Positions 35,340 to 45,153 of a stretch of DNA of 64,000 nucleotides are shown one piece after another. Position numbers and translations under genes: made by a program. Each line of letters opens with the position of its first letter. Within the stretch, counting starts at the first letter, position 1. The notes beneath the pieces are model-generated. The model saw only the letters and a program-made list of their open reading frames with translations. It ran no database searches and had not been told where the DNA came from. Origin of the DNA: Rugalucina vietnamica (lineage: Eukaryota > Mollusca > Bivalvia > Lucinida > Lucinidae); the NCBI GenBank assembly GCA_964017185.1, contig OZ024872.1, forward strand, positions 56,041,817 to 56,105,816, read 5' to 3'.

Positions 35340-36417
35340 AAGTAGGCAAAGATCAGGAAAAGGCGCAATCAGAAAAAGATTCCCACTCCAAAAACCGAGG
35401 TGGGAAAAAACCAAACTAACAATCAGGTACTTATACCATGAAACATATCGTAAGCCGAATGAGCAGCTATTTTCCCAATAGGTGGCCACTCAGTTACCTT
35501 AACTTAACTAAAAAAATGAAAACATACATAAGGCGCCAACAGCACAAAAAATTTTAAACACCAAGACATAAAACAAAAAGAACCACCACAGAAGTATCGA
35601 CTTGGAACGATCAGTAACACAAAGTTACTGGCGGGCTTAAACCGGTTTTACAGGTACCTAACCTCACCCTCAGCTTCTGCAGTGGTTCACAACATTTAGT
35701 TAGTTCTTCGGTCCTCGTGGTGAATCTCTAACTAGTCAATGAATCATCAAGAACAAACAAATAAATCATGATAAACATCCTGATGAATAAAAAACCAGGA
35801 CTCACAGATTGAGTAAGCTGCCCGACGATGGAGATCCCTGGGCGCCGAATAACCTACTAACTCCGGAGCAAAAGAAAAACACCAGTTGGACCCCGGTGGG
35901 CCAAGCAACAGACAAGAAGCTCCGGCCCCAACCAACTAAAATGAATAGCTTTAAGTCGGGGCCATCATAGAGTCTGACGCCCGACCCACCGGCGTGCAAT
36001 TAAAGAAGGCAGCATAGTTATCAACCATGATTGGGTTAAAAACTAAGCATGCAGACTGTCGCATAACATTCAAGTTATAACCTATACGTCTGTAACGTGA
36101 TATGATTTTTCCGAACTGAAGAGAAAAATCATTTATTCCTTTAAGTTTCTTTAATTTGTAAACCAAGTCACCATAAAATTCAGGTTCCGAAAGGCCCTCA
36201 CTTAAAAGTGTCTTTAACCCAACATTATATTTGGAAATCAATTCATAGTGTCTACGATAAAATTTAGAAAAGGTTTTTCGAAGTTTATGATACCGATAGC
36301 CCTGTTGGAGAAGTTTTGCCGTTAAACATTTATTTCGAGCGTTGAAGTCTGTAACATGATTGCAGACTCTAGCAAACCTAATAAGTTGCGAAATGTATAC
36401 ACCATAAGAAGCACGAC
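35340..36417 (-). mobile_element. 5'-truncated LINE with 3' UTR
   Basis: An antisense insertion in R2f. CATAAA occurs at both edges (about 35334-35339 and 36418-36423), consistent with target-primed insertion. From its 5' side it holds the end of the reverse-transcriptase ORF, then about 600 bp of 3' tail ending CCTACTTGTACCTTTTT. The same tail recurs at 5.8-6.5 kb and in 56-64 kb, so the family was prolific locally. Confidence 0.85.
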
Positions 36418-36420
36418 CAT
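35951..36420 (-). pseudogene. LINE reverse transcriptase, C-terminal ~150 codons
   Basis: The open frame reads YGVYISQLIRFARVCNHVTD, LTAKLLQQGYRYHKLRKTF and GLSEPEFYGDLVYK, ending in SDSMMAPT. This is the thumb/C-terminal region after the polymerase domain of a LINE family common in marine invertebrates. The catalytic part is missing because of 5' truncation, so it cannot work. The nearest ATG codes upstream of YGVYIS only by crossing into R2 sequence and is not a real start. The frame is otherwise intact, suggesting a fairly recent insertion. Clade not assigned. Confidence 0.8.
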
Positions 36421-36476
36421 AAATCCTGCCAATCATGACCCTGGGGTCAAAAATTGGCCCCACCCTGGGGTCATTA

Positions 36477-36587
36477 TTTGTTTGTTTGTTTGTTTATTGT
36501 TTAACGACGCATCAACCCTGATGGGTCATTAGCGTCTAACAAGGTAAAACGATAAAAATATATTGAAATCATATTAAAATGTAACGT
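36477..36587 (+). repeat. short SINE-like insertion
   Basis: (TTTG)n, then GTTTAACGACGCATCAACCC, flanked by a perfect 13-bp repeat CCTGGGGTCATTA (36464-36476 and 36588-36600). The target repeat proves retroposition. The tRNA-like head is missing. Confidence 0.8.
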
Positions 36588-36650
36588 CCTGGGGTCATTA
36601 GCTCCTATAGACTAGAGTATACATGTACCTAATTTTCTTATTTTGGATCC

Positions 36651-36725
36651 AAAACATACGCTGTGGGTACTTGTTAGACCCGCCTCAACGAGGCGGTTCT
36701 AACATGTACCCACAATGTATGTTTT
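36651..36725. repeat. 75-bp palindrome, R12 family
   Basis: Arms AAAACATACGCTGTGGGTAC and its near-complement flank a second inner hairpin CCGCCTC-AAC-GAGGCGG. Related text (GTACCCACAATGTATG, CTGTATATTGCAT) follows to 36890. Similar segments are at 11070-11170, 57060-57170, 60200-60335 and 63180-63320. Confidence 0.75.
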
Positions 36726-36940
36726 GAGCAAAAACTTTGAAAAAAAAAAAACAGATTTTTTTTTTCAATAAAATTTTTCTATTTTTGCTTCTGTAAAAAA
36801 CATCTGTATATTGCATGGGTAAAAATGTATTGCTCAAATCCGATTGTGGGTACACCTCCATGGAACTGCCTCGGCGAGCAAATATAAGGCACATCTACCC
36901 CAGTTTTGCTATAAAAGTTGTGTATAAGGGATGTATATGG

Positions 36941-37129
36941 GCTGCGACGCAAGAAAACCAGTATTTGGGGTTTCTGACCATATCCGACACAAACCAGAAT
37001 GTACTGTCACAGAAGAAAGCCAGAAGCTTGGATATAAGTAGAAGAAGAATTGTTATATTTTTGTAGCGAAAACAAAGCACCTTTGTTTTTCACATATATG
37101 CAAGATTCAGGTTTTCTCATGACGCGGCT
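36941..37129. mobile_element. MITE family R3 (diverged)
   Basis: GCGACGCAAGAAAACCAGTA at one edge and TTTTCTCATGACGCGGCTC at the other, with AGCGAAAACAAAGCACCTTT inside. The internal hairpin is largely gone. Confidence 0.6.
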
Positions 37130-37157
37130 CATATTACATGGACATGTTATTCTGATG

Positions 37158-38020
37158 TTATAGCTCACTTGAGCCCTTGTGAGCCTGTTATAGTATGGGC
37201 ATTCTCTGGTGTCCATCTCTCATCTGTCAGTTTATCAGTTGTCCACCTTCGATTGTCAACCGTTTGTTGTATAAATGGTCCAGGTCACATGACCAAGATG
37301 AACGCCACGCCCCTGATATGTTAAACAACTTCTCTGGAACCAGCAAACTGACTTTAACGAAACTGAGTATGTAGCATTGGGGACGCTGGTTAATCATTGT
37401 TTGATTAAATTGTGACCTTAGGTTGAACTTGATCTATTTTACAGCAAGATCAGATTTGGTCAGTCACATGCTTTATAATGGAAACAGTTTGAAACAGGAT
37501 TTTTCAGAAAGGTTTATAGCCTGTGACCTGATAGTAGATACTGACAAGTTATTGAGTTAATGAGTTATGTTTAAGGTCAATGTCATTTCCTTACCATGGC
37601 AAAAAGTAATAAACTAATTGTAATTATTATTTAATTTTCTCTGAAACCATTTGGCCAATCAATCAACGTTTTATGTTTCAGAGCTTCCTTTCGAAGGGGA
37701 AACAAAATTTTCAATAAATGGTTAGGTCACATCACCAGGATGGCTGCCATCCCCATAATGGTAAAAACAATGGAAAACAGTTTTTCTTCTCAGGAGCCGA
37801 TGAACCGATTTCAATGAAACTTGTTATATATTATCAAGCACTCTAGACCATCATAGATGTATAAAGCTGCTAAGTTGACCTTGCCCTGTAAAAAGGTTTC
37901 AGATTTTAATAATTTGGTCGGGTAGCCTGGGCTTTTGATGGGAAAATATGTAAGCAATGCATTTTGTCACAAAGATTTTAGCCAGTGACATGTAAATTGA
38001 TAGATATATTAAAGGACAGT
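37158..38020 (+). mobile_element. R2 element, copy g (degenerate)
   Basis: AGCTCACTTGAGC, GGTCACATGACCAAGATG and repeated CTCTGAAACCATTTGGCC phrases identify it. The CGTC tract is worn down (GTCCATCTCTCATCTGTC) and no 3' hairpin is seen. It is the oldest-looking R2 copy here. Confidence 0.65.
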
Positions 38021-38021
38021 T

Positions 38022-38869
38022 TTTATCGCACCTGCTTATAGCAGGGTGCGATATAGGAGTTCAAATTTCCGTCTGTCCGTACGTTCGTTCGTCCGTCAAC
38101 ATTTACGTCGAAGTTTAGTTTTCTCGACATCAGAGATAGCAAGTCTGAAACCTTGCATAGTGATTGTCCCTGACATACCGTTCAAGCACGCACCTTAACC
38201 CAGTTTACGTCGAAGTTTTGTCAACATTTACATCGAAGTTTGGTTTTCTCGCCATCAGAGATAGCTGCGAGTCTGAAACCTTGCATAGTAATTGTCCTTG
38301 ACATACCCTTCAAGCACGCACCTTAACCCAGTGCCCTTGACCTATATTTCACGGTCCACTGACTTTGAAAATTTTTACGTCGAAGTTTTGTTTTCTCGAC
38401 ATCAAAGATAGTTGCAAGTCTGAAACCTTGCATAATAATTGTCCTTGACATACCCTTCAAGCACACACCTTAACCCGGTGCCCTTGACCTTTTTTCATGG
38501 TCCACTGACTTTGATAATTTTTACGTCAAAGTTTGGTTTTCTCGACATCAGAGATAGCTGCAAGTCTGAAACCTTGCATAGTAATTGTCCTTGACATACC
38601 CTTAAAGCACGTGCCTTAACCCGTGCCCTTGATCTATATTTCATGGTCCACTGACTTTGAAAATTTTTACCTCGAAGTTTTGTCAACATTTACGTCGAAG
38701 TTTGGTTTTCTCGCCATAAGAGATAGCTGCGAGTCTGAAACCTTGCACAGTAATTGTCCTTGACATGCCCTTCAAGCACGCACCTTGACCCGGTGCCCTT
38801 GAACTATATTTCACATTCTATTGACTTTGCCCGATGCAGGTGCGATATCGACCTCCGCGGAGTTCTTGT
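38022..38869 (+). mobile_element. Helentron-like element R1, copy c
   Basis: Intact ends: TATCGCACCTGC hairpin, CGTCCGT tract, about five ~148-bp units, GCAGGTGCGATATCGACC and CTCCGCGGAGTTCTTG. It is very close to copy a, including a duplicated GTCAACATTTACGTCGAAG. Confidence 0.78.
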
Positions 38870-39393
38870 TTGTGTTAATGAAATTATGTGAGAATTCAGT
38901 TTTATTTTCACAGACCAAATCTTGGGTGAGCACTCTGTTTTTTTTTATATAAAAAAAAAGAAGTTTATTAGTTTGAATTATAATCTTGTTTGTATTGCAA
39001 TTTTGATATTTTTACATGGAGTATTATTGGGGGCAGCTGTTTGTATCTTTTCAGAATTTTGGGATTAAAATGTGCATATGTGATGTGAACTTTTCTCCTT
39101 GTTTTTAGTAGCCACTGTTTTTGTCGACAAAATAAATCATTCAATTTTAATCAATATGAAAATTAAATTTTTGCATTTTTCACTTTTAATCAAGATGAAA
39201 ACTACATTTTTGCATTTTTTTCTATGATACCATTCAAATGATAAAGGATCATATAGAGACACACATGAAACTATCCATACATAATAGATTATAAATGTGA
39301 ACCAAACAGGGTTGCATAATGTGGTGTTTCTTTTTGTAGTTGAGTATAGTAGTTAATCAAAAGTTTTATGTTTCAAAATAAGTTAAAAATATC
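38870..39393. other. no gene seen
   Basis: AT-rich. One imperfect direct repeat near 39140-39220 (AATCAAxATGAAAA plus TTTTTGCATTTTT). Confidence 0.5.
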
Positions 39394-39545
39394 TTGGCCA
39401 TGGCCAGTTATATGGACATGAGAAGGGCCATGGGAAGAAAATTATGGCCATGGGCAAAATTATTGGCCATGGCCCAAAACTTGACCAACTTTGTGCCATG
39501 GCCAGAATTTCATTGCCCATGGCCAGAATTTATGCCCATGGCCAA
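39394..39545. promoter_or_regulatory. inner CCATGG palindrome array (right)
   Basis: Seven cores start at 39398, 39428, 39448, 39467, 39496, 39517 and 39536, with gaps of 19-21 or 29-30 bp. The bases between do not align with the left inner array, so the palindromes are conserved while the spacers are not. Confidence 0.6.
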
Positions 39546-39660
39546 TACTTACAAAATTTTAGATTATAATATTTTTGAATTTATAATATCATGGCCTTCA
39601 TGGGAAGCAATTTTTATGTAGAAATTCATCTCTAAAAACATTTTTTATCAACAGTTAAAT

Positions 39661-39952
39661 TTTCCCATGGCCAACGAATTTTCTGGCCATGGCCACTTTT
39701 TTGTCCATGGCCAATCTGTTTTCCCATGGGAAAGGGCCATTTCCCATGGGAAAACATGATTTTCCCATGGGAAAGCCAACTTCAAGTCCATTTTTCAGGC
39801 AGTTATAGATAAGATAGGCCAATAAAATAAGTTTTTAGAGAACCACTTGATAGGTACTTTATGAGTATATAAACTGCGAAGCCCTGGCTGCTTTCGAAAG
39901 ATGTCCTGGATTTGACAAAAAGCGGTTTGTCAAAAAAATACCGGTTGGTGTT
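39661..39952 (-). repeat. right terminal inverted repeat of the 36-kb element
   Basis: It is the inverse of 3818-4117, with six CCATGG cores starting at 39665, 39687, 39705, 39724, 39744 and 39765. It ends GGTTGGTGTT before TTTA. Confidence 0.85.
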
Positions 39953-39956
39953 TTTA

Positions 39957-41400
39957 TCAAAACTAATTCTTAGTCACCTACATTGTACATGTATATTTGC
40001 TTTAATTTTAACCTATTCTGCATCACTTTTATACGTTTTTAATACGTCTTCACGATCACCACCTTACATTCTATTTTCAGTACCATTTACTTCAAAATAA
40101 CGATTTCAATAACTATAAGATTGTGATCACATGTGATACTAAAAAAACTAACTAACTATACGTATGCATGCAGTAGCAACCTGCATGTATGAATGTATTA
40201 CTGATGGCTGGCTCATTTGAAGTTCACTCATATTGCACGGTGATAAATGGAGAATAAAATATAAAATATCCTGAAGGAGGTATTCTACGTTGTCCCGCAC
40301 AACCACAAAGACTGCCATGAAACATATTATTTGACAGTATCAATAATATTTTGTATGTTTTGAATCTACAGTAATATGGAGAAGACGCATTCCTATTAGC
40401 TTATAACCATAACACACCAGACATAATATAATGTTCGTTGAAAACGCAATTTATATTCCTTTGATACCATTGTATGTCTGAAGGTGGTGTTATTGTCTGT
40501 GTATTTCCTCTGTATTATGATATTAGATTAGTTTATTCCTTCTATTATGACTCCTGCTACATCATTACGGAAACAAAGAAGTCATCTAGCATCAATCAGG
40601 GTAGAGGCTTTCACAATATGAACAGTTACTGCCAATTGTTTGGCCAGTCCATCCATATATGATACTAGAAATATTAAAGAGAGTATTGTACGATAGGCCA
40701 TTGCAAGCTTAGGGTGATTGAGAATGAAGCAGCCATGGCAATGAAATTGACACCAGTGGCCGAGTAAGTGGCATTGTTGTTTCACAAAATGCAGCGAAAG
40801 CTAGGTAACGTTTTGCTACAAGCATTTGATGATGATTATAGGCATTATGGATTAAGGAATGAAATGCAAAACCATTATCTTCGCAGCAAGACAACGTCAA
40901 GAGTAATGCAATATGTAGACTTCTACATGGCGTTTCTGTGGTCGGTAATATCAAAGCTTGGATTACTCTTGTGGACCTGTACATGACATGTTTGAAGAAG
41001 GGAACATTAAAGTGATCGACTCACGAATAAGTATCTCAGATAGGACGATATCATAAGGTTTATATTTAGTATACATATAACAGACTGAGAGTCGATTACT
41101 ATTGTATGGCAGGCAAACATTTCTATAGCACTCATTTTGCATAATATCAACTATTTCAATTTCTCGTAAAATTCCCATGTATACAACTCCGCCATAAAGC
41201 AACATTAAAAACATGTCCGACGTCACAAAACAATATCAATTCTTTGAAACTCTGGTACTTATACTGACGAACATTAAAAATCAGGATTTGGAGCATTTTA
41301 TACGAGTGCATGTTTATTGAAACGTAGCCACTGAACGTCTACTTTGAACACATGCGTGCATAGGCTTATTTAAATTCTTAATCATAATACCCTCACATGT
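39957..41400 (+). repeat. duplicated block A1, right part
   Basis: Colinear with 60108-61640. Anchors are ACACCAGACATAATATAAT (40420 and 60537), TGTCTGTGTATTTCCTCTGT (40494 and 60616), GAAAGCTAGGTA (40796 and 60968) and AACACATGCGTG (41348 and 61597). Short frames within are not shared between copies. Confidence 0.72.
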
Positions 41401-42347
41401 AGATCAGCTGGCTAACCTGCACTCCGATACACTTCGTGACCTCGCCCCTCCCTCGTGACATGTATGGTATGGTATGGAGAGGTCGAACGGAATACCGATG
41501 GAAATATTCCGTCTACCTCACATGGTAGTTACTATGTTCTTCAAGTGTTTGTACAATTTATGAAATGGGCCCTCGCCTATTAGGGCCTACGAGAAATAGA
41601 TTGGATGCTTATGCCTCCGGCCAAAGCTTGTAATCAACTGGTCGACCATCTGGTTACTGGTTAACCGCTCAAGTCCAGAATCCGTGGTTTAGTCAAACCA
41701 TTCATACATATAAGTCTTATCGGTCTGATTGGGTGGTTATACTTATGAAGCACATTTTAAGTTTCGTGACATCCTAAAGTTGGGTAAAGGTCTCATAAAA
41801 TGAAGGCAACGTGCCGACATGACCATTGCTGGTGACTGGGACGTAAAGCATCAATTCAACTTGTTTGTTTGACGTCCAAGTCACGTCGGTCGTTCTGGGT
41901 ATTAAACAGTACTGTTGGGAATTTTGTGCTCACGGGCAAAACTCGCTCAAAAGGTGTTCAAATTCTGATTATGGCTCTGGTTGGAATAGATGTGCCAAAT
42001 GGAAGACCGGCTACGAACCAAACCAACCTTCCATCCAAGGCAGCTTATCTCGAATGAAAGAATGTGTAATTGGACAACGGACACGAACGAGAGCATCCCG
42101 TTCAGTTAGAAATTACTGCAACCGAAAATTTATGGTAACAAGTTCGTCCACCAAATGGCGGCTCGTAAAATAAAATGGGAACACATTGTATGTCCGAAGC
42201 AAAACACGTCCATTCATCAATTTTGTAACATACTGCTGGAGTTTGATTTGTCAGAAATGACCGCATAACCCAAGCATGGAGCATGCGTCTCTATAACTGC
42301 GCGCGTCTCTCTGAAAGTTTCAATTCCTGTTGGCAATAGTTGGCAAA
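41401..42347. other. no gene seen; upstream region of the 42.3-kb gene
   Basis: A 102-codon frame (41865-42173) and a 62-codon frame overlap here in different frames, without splice signals or motifs. TCTATAACT near 42289 is a weak TATA-like site about 60 bp before the ATG at 42348. Confidence 0.4.
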
Positions 42348-42841
42348 ATGAAAACTATTATTATACTGTGTTTGTTGGTTCTTCTCGGACCGGTTTCCAT
42401 ATCAGCAGGTAATATATTAGGACATACTGTTTAGTCTGCATCAGATTAAATTGCCTGCTTAATGTTTACCTTTTACAGTTAACTTTTATTTTTGTATCAC
42501 TGGCGTGCACACGGGTATACATTTTATGCTTATATACACAATTTTATCAAGTACCACTGTGGTGTACATAGATATGCATATTTTTCTTGTTTGTCCCAAA
42601 AACATAGATAATGAGTAATGGTTAGAACCGGCGCGGTGCGGCAATTCTAATGTGTCACCACAATAAATGATTTTATTTTATTTTATTTTTTCAATGAAAT
42701 GTTCAATTTACAGCTGAAAAAAATCTGTGTTATGTTTTAGATTGTCGGGATACTGGCTGTCCACCAGAACGACCTAATTGTGAACCTAGGCCTGTCTTTA
42801 TGTCAGTGACATATGTGTGCGTTAAAAAGAAGGTAATTTGA
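42348..42841 (+). CDS. secreted Cys-rich peptide, two exons (53 aa)
   Basis: Exon 1 (42348-42408) encodes MKTIIILCLLVLLGPVSISA, a clear signal peptide: basic n-region, Leu/Ile core, small residues before the cut. It ends in phase 1 at a good donor, CAG|GTAATA. After a 332-bp intron, the acceptor TGTTATGTTTTAG opens exon 2 (from 42741), which continues in frame with DCRDTGC. The mature part has four Cys (22, 27, 34, 47; spacing x4, x6, x12), three Pro next to the second and third, and a Lys-rich end. Reading through gives V-I-stop at 42839-42841. However, AAG|GTAATT before it is a strong donor, so the protein may continue in a further phase-0 exon I could not find. Family unknown. It suits a small extracellular disulfide peptide such as a defence or signalling peptide; this is inference. 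Confidence 0.6.
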
Positions 42842-43084
42842 ACATGGCGTATCCGTCAGCAATCTACAGTGTACATGTATAAACGATACCCTTGCAAGAA
42901 CTAAAAGCCTTTACTTCACTAAAGAGAGCGCGGTCACGGTGAAAGCCCAGGTAGCGATGGCTCAGTCCCAACATCTTATTGTACAAAATAGTGAAGGACT
43001 AGAATACAGTTCTAAGCTGCAGACATTGCACGTGCAATTATGTTAGAAACTGGACAGTATTCATGAGCAAAGTGTTCAGGAATA
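42842..43084. other. no gene seen
   Basis: Short AT-rich stretch after the peptide gene. No AATAAA signal is close to the stop, which leaves the 3' end of that gene open. Confidence 0.4.
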
Positions 43085-43334
43085 TATATATTTTTTTTAA
43101 TTCAGTTTTACGTCCCTTTCAAGATTATTTCAGCTCATATGAGACGGGCCAATCAGTAGGTGGGGCGAAAACGGGAGAACCCCGAGAAAAACCACCTGAC
43201 ACACCCGCAAGCAGAACATGGCTTGTCTCACATGTGGCCAGAGCGGGGCTCGAACCCACACCTGTCACAGCGGTGAGATGATCGAGTGATTAAGAAACAG
43301 CGCTCTTTACCGCTCGGCCACGGGGGCCGCCAAT
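43085..43334 (-). repeat. tRNA-derived SINE family S2, copy 1
   Basis: The minus strand starts GTGGCCGAGCGGTAAAGAGC (A-box of Leu/Ser type, with long variable arm), then GGTTCGAGCCCCGC (B-box), and ends in a T/A-rich tail. A perfect 13-bp target repeat GTGTTCAGGAATA flanks it (43072-43084 and 43335-43347). Other copies: 47990-48220, 51360-51608, and a fragment at 48478-48555. Confidence 0.9.
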
Positions 43335-43347
43335 GTGTTCAGGAATA

Positions 43348-44126
43348 GACTCACAAACTATTGTAGGTACGTTTTATAAAAGCCTTTAGGTAGCTGAACA
43401 GTTTGCGACTAATTACATGAATATAAGAAAATTAAAGCGGTTTTGATGGGCCAAATCCAGAACGAGGCTGTAAGGGTATGACGTCACTCCCTCACAATCA
43501 TGGAATTATAAATATCTGTCACTTCCATGCAAATTAAAGTAAGAAAGTTGTTGAAATACTTTTCATTCACTTAATAGAATCATGCTGATCCTTTTTCGAA
43601 TGTAAATAGTAAGCCTTCTACTGTAAATAAGCATTTTTCCTTTTTGGTCACGTGACTGGCTAAACAAAATGGCGGCCACCATATGCGGCTATTGTTTAAT
43701 CTTAAAACTGTCATATCTTCAAAACCACTCAACCGATTTTAATACATTGGCGTCAAAATGTTTGTTTCGCTGATCTAGATCTCTTTCTTTTGAAATGAAT
43801 GATAATGTTTGTAAACCTATTCCTTTAATCATATATAATTATAATGGCTTCGTTTCAGAAACGAGAGGTGTCGTGAAATTGAGAAGCTTTAATGGCGGTA
43901 GATTAGATGAAGGTTTATAACGGGATGAAAGATCAATATTAAACACGTATAATTCTTGAGGCCTTACGGTTTTCCTTTACTTCAATTCAGTCTGTAGCAT
44001 AAATACATTTGCTTTTCCCAGACACATAAACCCATTTTGACGAATGAAGAGTCCATGTTCTTTTTAGGGGCATCAGGGGTGATAATTTTCATATAAATGT
44101 TTGAGGAAAATCCTCTTAACAAACAG
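43348..44126. other. no gene seen
   Basis: Near 43648-43700, GGTCACGTGACTGGC is followed by AAAATGGCGGCCACC and AAACCACTCAACCGATTTTA. This echoes the R2 unit motif but lacks R2 ends. Confidence 0.45.
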
Positions 44127-45153
44127 AATAGCCCCAGATGGGACGCCGCATTCTGCGGAGTCACATCTGTGGCTATATTGTGTGCCTATGTCCCATAAAA
44201 GGGTGAGTGTTTGAAATGAGTTTAGAAAGAATGAGTATATAGATTTCCGTGATATAAATGGCGGTGAAATGTAAATTTTCAGAAAAAAAAATGTTCCATG
44301 TTTAGTATTTATCTGTTTCCGAGTTTGACACAAAACGTAGATTGAAACAAAATGTAGATCTACAGTCAAGGACCAAAAGTAATTCCACAACGTCGGAATT
44401 TCCACTGACTTGCGTGTACTTTCATGTTTATAAGGAAAAATATCACGTCTCTCGTGGTCAACATATTTTCATCATTTTGGTATCATTTGAAAGTTAAATA
44501 AATAAAGCAATAAACAAAGGTTTTTGGAGATCTTTCAACTTTGCATTTTCTATAATCAAGAGGAAGAACTTTTATGAAATTTTGAAATCACTTTTCCATT
44601 GACGTCAATGGTGACGTTGCCCAAAAATGTCAAAATAAATATCGCATGTTGTTTAAAAAAATTGGTAGCTTTAAAACACATGCACGGAATGGATTGAAAA
44701 TACCTTGTTTATTGCTTTTTTAATTTACCTTTCAAATGCCACACAAATCATGAAAATATGTTGACCAGGAGAGACAGGATAATTTTTCTCGCAAACATGA
44801 AAATACACGTAAGTCTATGGAATTTCTGACGTTGTGGAAATACTTTTGGTCCTTGACTGTAGAATATGAAATGCTATATATTTGGGTTTTATCAGTTTGA
44901 CGATCCAGCGAGTTGTCCTGAATTTCTGTAGTGCATTGACAGTCAACGCATTTCCAATAGTTCACTTTAAACTTAAGTTATGCTATTTTAATTTTCTGTG
45001 ATCTCTCGCAGCTGCATAGGATCTGCGACATCGATCAATGACTGCAGTTCGGTAATCGAAAACGATAAGTAATGACTGGGCAAATGGGACATAGGCAAAC
45101 ACCATAGCCCCCGATGTGACGCCGCAGAATGCCTTGATGTCCGGGCTATTCCG
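44127..45153. mobile_element. TIR element R13 with nested MITE
   Basis: The left end reads GAATAGCCCCAGATGGGACG. The right end inverted reads GGAATAGCCCGGACATC. Both continue through CATTCTGCGG and GTGCCTATGTCCCAT-like text. Without the nested 497-bp MITE it would be about 530 bp. Non-coding. Confidence 0.6.
44363..44859. mobile_element. Tc1/mariner-like MITE with long TIRs
   Basis: It is flanked by TA on both sides and starts CAGTCAAGGACCAAAAGTA. The inverted arms run about 155 bp (to about 44515 and from about 44705), sharing TTCCACAACGTC, GTGGTCAACATATTTTCAT-type text and AAAGCAATAAACAA. The centre is about 190 bp and non-coding. Confidence 0.82.

Larger units (their letters stand above)
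34618..36640 (+). mobile_element. Helentron-like element R2, copy f (three nested insertions)
   Basis: The 5' hairpin (CTCACCTGAGCAGAAGGCTC) and units like those of R2b are present. An R3 MITE (34708-34943), an antisense LINE (35340-36417) and a SINE (36477-36587) interrupt it. The text on both sides of each rejoins as normal R2 sequence, for example ACCCTTCAT...AAATCCTGCC. No clear 3' hairpin remains. Confidence 0.75.
3818..39952. mobile_element. 36-kb terminal-inverted-repeat insertion
   Basis: The outer ends are inverted copies of each other. The left starts AACACCAACCGGTATTTT and the right ends in its complement, and the match runs about 300 bp inward. Direct TTTA copies (3814-3817 and 39953-39956) flank it. 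With one TTTA and the insert removed, the flanks read TGTTTTATCAAAA, exactly as in block A2 at 60101-60113, which carries no insert. So 36,135 bp entered as one unit or grew at one site. The interior is nested repeats. I found no transposase, integrase or polymerase for it, so it looks non-autonomous. Superfamily is unassigned: a 4-bp target duplication fits several classes. Confidence 0.8.

Noticed and set aside
3818..39952. Maverick/Polinton or a viral integration
   Set aside because: No DNA polymerase, integrase, capsid or ATPase frames are visible, and the size and 4-bp flanks do not fit.
41865..42173. 102-codon ORF upstream of the peptide gene
   Set aside because: Two overlapping frames look equally open, no motif, no splice signals, no signal peptide.
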